Under the pieces are notes generated by a model, which did not search any database, was not told where the DNA came from, and saw only the letters and a list, made by a program, of their open reading frames with translations. Of a stretch of 64,000 nucleotides of DNA, positions 55,001-64,000 are shown in pieces. Position numbers and translations under genes: made by a program. This DNA is from Carya illinoinensis (taxonomy: Eukaryota; Streptophyta; Magnoliopsida; Fagales; Juglandaceae): contig NC_056755.1 in assembly GCF_018687715.1 (NCBI RefSeq), forward strand, positions 22,165,501 to 22,229,500, given 5' to 3'. Every line of letters starts with the position of its first letter. Within the stretch, counting starts at the first letter, position 1.

Positions 55001-55335
55001 TTAGTTCTTGGATTGGACTATGGAGAATGGGATTCATAAATAGATTTGGAGGATGTGATTGTGATTTGGGTGTTGTGGTGTTATTTGTGTGAATTTTTGA
55101 TGATGTTTATTATTTAGTGAATTTGTGATATTTTATTGTAAATCTAGGATTTCAATCCAAAACCTTAAATTAGTTTTGAAACTCCAAATTGTTAAGAGCT
55201 TCAACCTAATTTAATTTAGCAATCTATTTTTGGAGTTTCAATATTGAAACCCCAAATCTATTTCAAGTTTCAATAAAAACATATTGGGGTTTTAGTCTTT
55301 CAATATTAAAATCCTTGATGTTCATTGTTCATGTA

Positions 55336-56300
55336 ACACCCACTTTCTTGGGGTTAGGAATGTCACATGCTTATGTAATTAAAGCAAAGCAAGAGATTTC
55401 ATAATTTAATAAATCAATTAAATAATAGATAACGCTTGAACCTAAATCCAACTTCTCCATCTAAGCCTAGATTGCATGCTCGTACTGATCATCATTCTCA
55501 CTTAGGTGGTTAAAAATATAAAATAAAACTAAAATGAGTTGAAAATTCAGTAAGAAACCACAACGATGTAAATATAATAAACGTAAGGTTTTCAAAAAAA
55601 TTTCAATTTTGAAAGCTTAAATCATGCATAATCATACTGATGCTAATGCTATGCATGAAGTGTCTTGATTTATATGAATTAGTTGACTGATCTGATTTAT
55701 CTAACTGCTTTAAGTGACCAACACACTTAACCTTGTGTGCTAGGTTGTGCACCGACCCCAAGTTTTGCGGCAGCAAGGGGAGCCACTAATAGTATTCTGG
55801 CGTATTTTGGTGAACCACACTTGAGTTTGTGGCTTACACATCTACCCTGAACTACATTGATACCATGCATATATGAATATTCATCTGATTAAATAGATAT
55901 GATCTTATCTTGCACTTGAACTTAAGATAGTTTAAATGTCTTTTGCACATGAGATGGATGACATAATACGTGCATAATGATAATTTCTAAATCTAAATAT
56001 GATGCAAATGACATGATCATGTGCTATGTTAGATGACATATTTGCATAATCATGACATGCATAGTACATAAACATTGGCTCTCAAGAATTGGCTTTAATA
56101 ATAATTTATTTAAGCTAACATGTGATGATCCTAATTTCTAATCTAATTACTTATCTCGTTGGGCTACTTCCTAAATTTCACTTCATAGCTTGACACTTAT
56201 ATGAAGAATGAGTCGTAACTAACACTTTTCAAAAAACGTGTCAAATATTCTGCTTAATTAAATACGTACTAGAGAATAATTTAATAAATATTATGGTTCA
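55336..56300 (-). mobile_element. Probable solitary chromovirus LTR fragment
   Basis: Starts TGTAACACCCAC, the inverted end typical of Tekay-type LTRs on the minus strand. It is followed by long non-coding sequence with GACCAACACACTTAACC and CGACCCCAAGTTTTGCGG. No internal region or second LTR is near, so the right border is uncertain. From about 56300 to 57319 only AT-rich sequence follows; AGAGCATCCACATT near 56947 resembles one end of a MITE. Confidence 0.4.
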
Positions 56301-57534
56301 AACAAAATCATTGGATACTAAATATCATATAATTAATTAAATAATAACATATTTTCACTTTAAATTTATAATTTAGTAAAATAATTAGGCTATATTCAAT
56401 TATATTAAAATAAGTTGTGAAAACCTCAAATCTTAAAATAGGTTCACTTTCTTATAATTAACATAATTATTCAATCTTACAAAAAAAATCTAATAAATAC
56501 TAATATCATTTAAATATTCTTAACATATTTCTTTATTTTCTAGTTATAATTGTAATATTTTTTTATCAAATTTGACAAAATAACAAAGAATTTTTTTTAA
56601 TTAAACTTAATAATATTTAAAATTTAATAAAATATTAAGTTATATACTAAAATCAGTCACTACTTATATCATATAATTATTTAAACTCTAATATCATGTC
56701 TAATCTATCAATTATAATTTAGTAAGGAGTGTATTTTATCTCATATATAAAATAGCAGTGAAAATATTAAATTAATAAAATAGACTTAACAATACTCAAT
56801 ATTAAAATCCGTGTAACGATTACTATAAGGTATTCATAATTTAAAAATTAGTTACATATATAGTAAATCAAAACCGAGCCCATATAAAGCATAATATAAT
56901 GATTTCTGAAAAATATAACCCCGTCCAATGTAAAATACATGTCTAAGAGCATCCACATTAGCTTTATCAAATCCATCTTCAAATTTTGATGAAAAGTACA
57001 AGTTTTTCATAATTCTAAAATCTTCCTATCCATAATCCCACATTAGATTAGCCATTAGATTCATCAAAATAATAATATAATATTATTTTTTTAATAATAA
57101 TTTTTTTTTCATATTTTGCAATTAAACCTACTATATGTACATTAATAATTTAATTTGATATTTAAATTATTGATTTCCAATTAATTTTTTTTTTCTAAAC
57201 CTAATTACCAACAAAAGTCCATACCAGTGACTCCATACAAAGAAACAAAATATGAGTTCATTAAAAGCAAATGGTGCCACTTAATGCCAAATACACATCA
57301 CCCTATAAAACGCAAGGGCTGTGATGACCTGCTTTTACGTGTATTTTCACTGAAGTGTTGTTTTTAATTTAATTAATATAATGGTTTATTTATTTTAAAT
57401 TATTGTGTTTTAAATTGGTTTTTAATTTATTTGCTGTTGTGTTTTATTTATTTAGTCATTTTACGGTTTTTAATCTCATTTTCAGCAGATCCATTTTGTT
57501 TTCCGGAGTAAGGATTGGACCTCATTTCTTCCCT

Positions 57535-57690
57535 CCATCTTTTCTTTCCTCTTTTTCCTTTTCCTCTTTTTTCTCTTTTCTTTCTTTTTTCTTTTTTTTT
57601 TCTTTTTCTTTTTTCTTCCTTTTTCCCCTTCCCTCCCGTGCGACCCCCTCCTCGTCCGTCTCTCTCTCTCTCTCTCTCCTCTCCTTCACG
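57535..57690. repeat. Polypyrimidine tract in LTR H
   Basis: About 150 bases almost entirely C and T on the plus strand. It may belong to the LTR promoter or the transcribed leader. Confidence 0.85.
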
Positions 57691-58824
57691 CCGATCGCCC
57701 CTTGCACCCAGAACCACCGCCGCCGGCCTCCGTGCGCACACCACCCCCACCATTTTCTTCCCCTCCCTCCAGTAAACCACCTCATAAATTTCACCGCCAA
57801 CGGAGCCGCCGTTTAGTCGGAAAAAACCCATCAAGCCACACGATTTTTGCTCCGATCTGCCACCGTCACTCCACCTCCGGCCACCACCTCTTCACCACTT
57901 CATCACCAACTCCTTTCTGTCCTAACCCACCCATTTCTGGCCTCTAACAGTCGCCGGAATAGCTCCCACGAGCTAGTTTCCATTTTGGGTATTTAAGCCC
58001 TTCCTCCGTCGTTTTCGCCGCCACTCACGGCCAAACTCCACTTCCACTAGCTTCATAAGCATCCTTAGACCATTCTCTATCAATCCCGAGCCTTGGTTTG
58101 TCCCCGTTCAAAAGTAGGTATTTTATAACCCACGGCCACAGTGAAATTTCACTGTTATGTTGCTTTTATTCTGCCATTTGCAACACCGCGAGCTTTCTAA
58201 AAATACCATATAGTGCTGTAAGTATTTTCCAAACCCTACTTTTAGATTTAAATATATTTTTCTCATTCAATAAATATTTGTTGTTGGTTGGCTGATTCCG
58301 GACTGAGTCCGAGGAGTTCAAGGGTCGAATGGTTTGAGGACGGAGTGCTTGGTTATGTTTGTTTGTGATTTGGTTGATTATTCGTGCCATGAGGCGTGCG
58401 TTGCATATTGTGTAAATGTGCATTTTTTTTAATCGAGAAAATCTCGTTTTATTGGCGTAAATGGTTTTTGGGTGCGTGTGTCTCACGAGCCCAAGCCGGG
58501 ATGTGTTATTATCTCGGTGGAGCTCCTCTGGTTACTCGGGAGTGGATAATACTGAGTGACATCCCCTGAGTTGTTGCAAGACGACGACCGGATCGCACGA
58601 TACGGTAACGCTGTCGTGTCGACTCCGTGGTCCCTAGAGTAGCGGGGACTAGTGGATGGCCTGGCCAGGTACGCGTGGGGCGCGAGTCTGGGTATCGCTC
58701 TTTTAGGTGTCACATGCGTAGTCGTTACCTGGGGTGTGGCACAGAGCCAAGGTGTGTGAATGATCCCTAAGGGAGATCATGGTGCATGCATAATTGGTTT
58801 GTTTTTATGGTTTTCAGATGCGGG

Positions 58825-58988
58825 CCATTTTCTGGGAAAATGGCGAGTTTTGATTTCGAGACTTCTGATCCATTTTTCTGGAAAAATGGTGGTTTGGGCC
58901 ATTATTTGGGATAATAGCGAGGATGTACTGAGGCTTCTGATCTATTTTCTGGGAAAATAGTGGTTTGGGCCATTATCTGGGATAATGG
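58825..58988 (+). repeat. Cluster of five hairpins in LTR H
   Basis: Inverted repeats with a TG(G) loop: CCATTTTC/GAAAATGG (58825), CCATTTTTC/GAAAAATGG (58870), CCATTATT/GATAATAG (58899, imperfect), CTATTTTC/GAAAATAG (58942), CCATTATC/GATAATGG (58970). The last four form two 72-bp units of two hairpins each. Stem changes are mostly paired, so complementarity is kept. Confidence 0.8.
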
Positions 58989-59510
58989 CGAGGCTTGGTT
59001 TTAAGGATATGTTTTTGTGGGCCAAATGAGTTTTTTTTGGCTTGCGTGGAAAAAAATATGGTTTTATGGGACATGTGCTTTGGTTTTTCTTTTATGCATA
59101 TTGTTTGAATTTTATATGTTTTTATCTAGTGGTGTTTGGAGTTTACTTACCTACGGCACCATTTTTGGTTCTGTAAATTTTGGTGCAGAGTTCGAGGAGG
59201 AGGAGGAGGCTGAGCCCGAGGATGCGGCTCCTCCAGAGTTCTGAGTGGAGTTTATGTTTTCTATTTGGCTTTGATATAATATTTGTGTTTTGTAATATTC
59301 TATTCTATATGTTTTGAACAGCTTTGTATTAAACAAGAAAAAATTCTGGTACTTAGTTATTGACTTTGCTTTTCGCTACGTGTTTCTTGTGCACTTTCGT
59401 TGCTTATCCACACACTTGACACACGTCAATAGAGTGATGACCCGTGATGTCATCATCCGGACGTCTCGATTTTCCCGTGTCCGTGCATGGGGTTTTAGGG
59501 GCGTCACAGG

Positions 59511-59522
59511 TGGTATCAGAGC
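59511..59522 (+). promoter_or_regulatory. Primer-binding site of element H (tRNA-Met)
   Basis: TGGTATCAGAGC, two bases after the LTR end, is the exact initiator-tRNA-Met complement used by chromoviruses. Confidence 0.95.
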
Positions 59523-59777
59523 AGTTCGGCTCTGGGTAAAACCATATGTCCCGTAGGTAGTACCAGAATGTTTTTTTTTAAGGTTGTGTTTTAAAAATTA
59601 TGTTAAGTAAAGTTGCTATTTGATTTGTTTTATTTGTTTCAGCTTGTTTGCTTGTTTTTATTTATTTGGTTATGTTTTTGCAAGATGGTTTCTTTTTGTT
59701 TATTGTTATGTGGTGTTGGTCTTTGGTTTTTGTTTTTGTTTTCTTAAAGGAGGTCAAAGGTTGTGGTGACATGAAAA

Positions 59778-60990
59778 ATGGTGAGACCAAGGAAATCTAC
59801 TCAGGAGTCACGGGACAATATATCAAGAGATGACTCCATAGCCCAAGCAATACGGCAGATGATGGAGTTTATGCAGCAGAATTTTAGGCCACAGTAGACA
59901 GGGCCCTAGCCACAACAAGGAGGACCTTGGCCACAACAAGGGGGTCCCTGGCCACAACAAGGAGGGTCTTGTCCGTAACAAGGAGGGCCTTGTCTACAAC
60001 AAGGAGGGCTTTGGCCACAACCAGGAGGTCCTTGGCGACATCAAGGAGGGCCTTGGCTATACCCAGGAGGACCTAGTAGCATGGTGCAATCCAGATGCAC
60101 CTATGAGCGCTTTTTGGCGCATAGAACTCCACACTTCACTGGAGAAGAGGATCCACTTCAAGCTGGAAAGTGGATTAAAGACTTGAAAAGAACTTTTGAG
60201 GTGTGTGGTTGCACCGAGGCGCAACAAGTACTCTACGCCAGCTATCTGTTGCAAGGCACCGCTTCTGATTGGTGGGATACCAAGAGGGTGATGCTGGAAT
60301 CAGAATTGGGATCTTTCGCCGCTATGACCTAGCAGCGTTTCAAGAAAGAGTTTAATGATCGCTTCTTTCCCGCTTCTGTAAGGAAGCAAAAGGCAAGAGA
60401 GTTCTCAAATTTGGTCCAAGGGAGCACGACAGTGGAACAGTACGCCCGAAGATTTATAGAACTTGGGCGATTTGCTCCACATCTCATCGCCACAGAGGAA
60501 ATGCGAGCTGAGAATTTTCAGGAGGAACTACGCATTGATATACGCCGTATGGTGGTCAGTCACCGGATATCCACTTTTTAGGACTTAGTGGATGTGGCCA
60601 CCCTTATAGAACGAGAGAATAATCTGAGTATGGGCTCCCCTCTAGGACATAAGAGGTGGAGTTTTTCTGGTGAAGGAAGCAGCTCGAGTTCGCCTCAGAA
60701 ATTTGTTCAGCAGACTGGAACTCGAACGCAATCATCCTCAGGTGTTCGCATGGAAGGACGTGTGCCAGTTTGCAGAGTTTGTAATAGAGCACACGTGGGT
60801 GAGTGCCCTTCTGGTGGGGCTCGATGTTATAATTGTGGTCAGCAGGGTCACTTTGCCTGTGAGTGTCCAAGACCAGTTCAAGGAAGCCGTGGAAGTAGAC
60901 GCTATGGAAGAACAAATCCAAGGCAAGCAGTGCAAGCCCAGGTTTATGCTGTCACACCCGAAGATGTGGATTATGAGGCACCAGCGACCC
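59778..60990 (+). pseudogene. Element H gag
   Basis: Starts MVRPRKSTQESRDNI. A proline/glutamine repeat region follows (59898-60066). Then come the capsid-like core (YERFLAHRTPHFTGEEDP, WIKDLKRTFEVC, ASDWWDTKR) and the zinc knuckle CYNCGQQGHFACECP (about 60826-60870). A second CxxC...H-like motif precedes the knuckle. Stops are at 59895, 59907, 59976, 60330 and 60579, each one base change from a usual codon. The frame is unchanged throughout. Confidence 0.9.
59898..60066 (+). repeat. 21-bp minisatellite in gag of element H
   Basis: About eight diverged copies of a 21-bp unit encoding GGPWPQQ-like heptapeptides, placed between the gag N-terminus and the capsid core. Two stops (59907, 59976) fall inside it. 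Confidence 0.85.
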
Positions 60991-60999
60991 ATAATGCTG

Positions 61000-61310
61000 G
61001 AGTAATTACAGGGAGAGTCCGTTTATATGAGTTTTATGCTTGCACTTTGTTTGATTCGGGTGCTTCACAGTCATTTGTATCTTCCACGTTTGCGCGGGTG
61101 TGTAATTTGGTCACGGAACCTTTGCCAAAGTCATTGGTAGTGGCTCTACCCGATGGTGAAATGGTGTGGTGTTCCAAGGTTGCTTTGAGATGCCCGTTAA
61201 ATTTTGATGGAAGGTTCTTGGATGCTGATTTGGTGGTGTTTAAGCTGTTGGGTTTTGATATCATCCTCGAGATGGATTGGCTATACCGATATTCTGCGAG
61301 TATTAATTGA
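61000..61310 (+). pseudogene. Element H protease
   Basis: LFDSGASQSFVSSTFA (about 61047-61095) contains the catalytic DSGA, and FDIILEMDWLYRYSASIN is the C-terminal flap region (M replaces the usual G in LGMDWL). A TGA at 61308-61310 follows directly. The frame continues into RT without a shift. Confidence 0.9.
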
Positions 61311-61562
61311 AGAAGTCGGATAATTAGCTTTCAGCTTCCAGATGGTGATTGTCTGGAATTTGCGGGGAGTAAGTTAAAAGAAAAGACGGTAATTATATCG
61401 GCAATTCAAGCAAGAAGAGAGATTGCATGGGGAGCAGATGCATTCTTAGTTCAGATGGTGTCTACGCCGTCTGAGAAGAAGTCTTCGATAGATATTCCAG
61501 TTGTAGAAGAATTCCCCGATGTGTTTGTGGATGACTTGCCTGGACTACCCCCTGTTTGAGAA

Positions 61563-62540
61563 ATGGAGTTTGTTATAGACTTAGAACCTGGAGCGGCTCC
61601 TGTACATAAAGCTCCTTACTGCATGGCATCGGCTGAATTAAAAGAGTTGAAGACTCAGTTGCAAGAGCTGGTAGATAAGGGGTTCATTCAGCCTAGTACT
61701 TCGCCGTGGGGTGCGCCAGTTCTGTTTGTTAAAAAGAAAGATGGAACCCTCCGTATGTGCATTGATTATCGGAAATTAAATAAGGTGACCATCAAAAATA
61801 AATATCCTCTCCCACGGATCGATGATTTATTTGATCAGTTTCAAGGAGCAGTTGTGTTCTCGAAGATTGATTTGAGATCGGGATACTACCAGTTGAGAAT
61901 CAGAGACAAGGATGTGCCCAAAACTGCTTTCAGGTCGAGATATGGGCATTATGAATTTAAGGTGATGCCGTTTGGGTTAGCTAATGCCCCTACTGCTTTT
62001 ATGGATTTAATGAATCGAGTATTTCGACCTTATCTGGATTCCTTTGTGGTAGTATTCATTGATGATATTCTGATTTATTCCCGCGATGTTAAAGAGCATG
62101 TGTATCATTTTCGTCTAGTTCTTGGGAAATTGAGAGAACACCAGTTGTATGCCAAGCTCAGCAAGTGTGAATTCTGGTTGGAGGAAGTTAGATTTCTTGG
62201 GCATGTGATTTCCCGAGACGGAGTGGCTGTTGATCCTAGTAAGGTGGAAGCCATTTTGTCATGGCAGCATCTGACTACAGTGCGCAAGATCCGGAGCTTC
62301 TTGGGACTTGCTAGATATTACCGAAGATTTGTGGAGGGATTTGCTCGCCTATCCGGACCTCTAACAACTTTGACTAGGAAGAATGCAGATTTTGTTTGGT
62401 CAGATAAGTGTGAGAGAAGTTTCCAAAAATTGAAGAACAGGTTGACGACGGCACTAGTGTTAGCGCTTCCAGAACCGCACAAGCCATTCGTAGTCTTCAG
62501 TGATGCGTCTAAATTTGGATTGGGTTGTGTCCTTATGTAG
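61563..62540 (+). pseudogene. Element H reverse transcriptase
   Basis: 325 codons without interruption: [35 protein letters not shown], the catalytic [31 protein letters not shown], and [11 protein letters not shown], where FIDD occupies the YXDD position as usual for Tekay. The end overlaps the connection domain ([17 protein letters not shown]). A TAG at 62538-62540 separates it from RNase H, and a TGA at 61557 lies before it. Confidence 0.95.
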
Positions 62541-63026
62541 GAAGGACGGGTTGTTGCTTATGCATCTCGTCAGCTAAAGGACCATGAGAAGAATTATCCA
62601 ACGCACTATTTGGAATTGGCTGCGATTGTTTTTGCTCTCAAGATCTGGCGGCACTTTTTGTATGGGGAAGCATGTGAAGTATACACCGATCACAAGAGCT
62701 TGAAACACTTGTTTTCTCAGAAAAATCTGAACATGAGGCAGAGGCGATGGTTAGAGCTAATCAGTGACTACCAGTGTGAGATCAAGTATCATCCGGGGAA
62801 GGCTAATATAGTTGCTGATGCTTTGAGCAGAAAATCGCACTTGGAAGATGAAGCTGAGCCGTCAGAATTGGATTCTTTACTTTGTGGGATGAGAAGACTC
62901 CTTATTGAAAGTTCACAGCAAGAAGAGATTTTATCTTCAGTTCTTGATATTCGGGTAACTAATTTTGAAGAATTGAAGACTCTTCAAAGGAAGGATTCGA
63001 AGCTACTGAATATCAGAAAATCTTGA
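62541..63026 (+). pseudogene. Element H RNase H and linker
   Basis: [40 protein letters not shown] and [14 protein letters not shown] (the ADALSRK ending) identify RNase H. A linker follows up to a TGA at 63024-63026. The first catalytic Asp (FSDAS) lies just before the TAG at 62538. Confidence 0.95.
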
Positions 63027-63044
63027 GGGCCGTTACACTATAGT

Positions 63045-64000
63045 ATGTATAAAGATGGAATACTTCGGTTCCGAGATTGCAGAGTGGTCCCCAAAGATTC
63101 AGAATTCAAGGAGCGGATCATGACAGAAGCTCATGCGGCCCCTTATTCAGTTCATCCCAGCAGTACAAAGATGTACCAGGACTTGAAAAAAAATTATTGG
63201 TGGGATGGAATGAAGAGGAATGTTGCCTTGTATATTGAGAAATGCCACACATGCCATCAAGTCAAGGCCGAGCATCAAAGACCCGCTGGTATGCTCCAAC
63301 CCCTCCCTATTCCTGAGTGGAAATGGGATGACATCACTATGGACTTTGTAGTGGGCTTGCCGAGGACGCCTAGTGGGAAAAATTCTTTTTGGGTGATTGT
63401 TGACCGGTTAACGAGGAGTACTCATTTCTTGCCTGTTAATAACACCGATTCCTTGGGTAAGTTGACACGCTTGTACGTGAAAGAAATAGTGCGGCTGCAC
63501 AGCATACCAAAGAGTATAGTGTCTGATCGAGACCCAAGGTTTACGTCTCAGTTCTGGAAGAGTTTGCAGGCAGCATTGGGTACTAAGTTGAAGTTCAGTA
63601 CTGCATATCACCCGCAGACAGACGGCCAATCAGAGCGCACCATTCAGACCCTTGAAGACATGTTGCGAGCATGTGTCATAGAATTTCAAGGGAGTTGGGA
63701 AAACCATTTGCCGCTCATAGAGTTTGCATATAATAATAGCTTCCATGCGACCATTCAGATGGCTCCCTATGAAGCTCTTTATGGGAGGAAGTGCAGATCG
63801 CCCTTGTGTTGGGATGAAGTCAGGGAGAGTAGGATAATTGGACCTGAAATAATTTAAGAGATGCAAAGCCAAGTTCAGATCATCAGGGATAAAATGGCAG
63901 CAGCTCAGAGTCGCCAGAAAAGCTATGCTGATACTAGGAGGAGAGAGTTATCTTTTGAAGAAGGTGATTGGGTTTATCTCAAAATCTCTCCCATGAGAGG
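63045..64000 (+). pseudogene. Element H integrase (partial at window end)
   Basis: The zinc-binding HHCC part ([18 protein letters not shown]...CHTCHQVK), the core with the first Asp in [13 protein letters not shown], the second in [14 protein letters not shown], and Glu in [19 protein letters not shown] make a complete DDE set. [14 protein letters not shown] follows. A TAA at 63855-63857 interrupts it, and the frame continues with FEEGDWVYLKISP, the GPY/F-type C-terminal region, to the window edge. Confidence 0.95.

Larger units (their letters stand above)
57320..59508 (+). repeat. 5' LTR of element H
   Basis: 2,189 bp with ends TGTGATGACC and GGGCGTCACA, which are inverted. It includes a long pyrimidine tract (57535-57690), a Pro/Arg-coding GC-rich stretch, and a cluster of hairpins (58825-58988). 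ORFs read through it are artefacts of low complexity. Confidence 0.9.
57320..64000 (+). mobile_element. Element H: Tekay-like chromovirus, running off the window
   Basis: The parts are: 5' LTR (57320-59508), tRNA-Met-type PBS TGGTATCAGAGC (59511-59522), gag, protease, RT, RNase H and integrase in one frame from 59778 to the window end. It is the youngest-looking element here: domains are complete and no frameshift is seen over 4.2 kb, but ten in-frame stops exist. The chromodomain and 3' LTR lie outside. Confidence 0.95.

Noticed and set aside
56947..57319. Second MITE suggested by AGAGCATCCACATT
   Set aside because: The inverted partner end (AATGTGGATGCTCT) could not be found, so the element is not supported.
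57403..57947. Ser/Phe-rich and Lys/Arg/Glu-rich ORFs
   Set aside because: They come from the polypyrimidine tract in the LTR of element H.
1..64000. tRNA, rRNA or organelle DNA insertion
   Set aside because: No cloverleaf-type or rRNA-like sequence was recognised on reading both strands.

Overview
The window is plant nuclear DNA from a repeat-rich region. It holds LTR retrotransposons with plant-type primer-binding sites, intron-split host genes with GT/AG junctions, small MITEs and CT/GA/GT microsatellites. Two short repeats rich in GAGATGAGATG motifs (about 396-598 and 36278-36618) resemble a family I associate with Juglandaceae (walnut/hickory); this placement is from memory and only moderately sure. 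No bacterial genes, rRNA, tRNA or CRISPR array were seen.

Host genes. (1) A plus-strand ankyrin-repeat/PGG-domain gene (ACD6/ITN1-like, with a gag-like N-terminal domain) stretches from about 3761 to 45634. Its exons are 3761-4090, 27644-28166, 28511-28660, 43401-43472, 43789-43839, 43955-44385 and 45047-45634. From the second exon on, every splice phase agrees. The two big introns (about 23.5 kb and 14.7 kb) are packed with retrotransposons. An in-frame TGA (27707-27709) and a disturbed end of exon 1 suggest a pseudogene. (2) A convergent minus-strand gene (46384 to about 48970) has the RIP-RIP-RRM layout of the plastid RNA-editing factor ORRM1. It carries two frameshifts, lacks its last exon, and has a retrotransposon inserted at its 5' end.

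Mobile elements, left to right. Element A (+, 5239-14905) and element B (-, 14952-24428) are Tat-like Ty3/gypsy elements lying tail to tail, with their 3' LTRs fused. Element D (-, 24542-27310) is a gag-protease remnant. Element C (+, 28897-37612) is interrupted by element E (-, about 29945-37143), which itself carries an 840-bp MULE-like insertion and a MITE. Element F (-, 38005-43093, TSD TAATA) is a Tekay-like chromovirus reduced to two LTRs and a piece of integrase. Element G (+, 48971-53609, TSD GTGTT) is a Reina-like gypsy element. A LINE fragment lies at 54005-55000 (-). Element H (+, 57320 to beyond 64000) is a Tekay-like chromovirus whose polyprotein frame is never shifted but is broken by ten stop codons.

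Most striking structure. Elements A, B and E share one layout: gag/pol in sense, then a tandem-repeat array, then a long antisense ORF, then the 3' LTR. The arrays are unrelated in unit length: a 209/285-bp dimeric higher-order repeat in A, 77 bp in B and 114 bp in E. The LTR of H holds a cluster of five hairpins whose stems change in a compensatory way.
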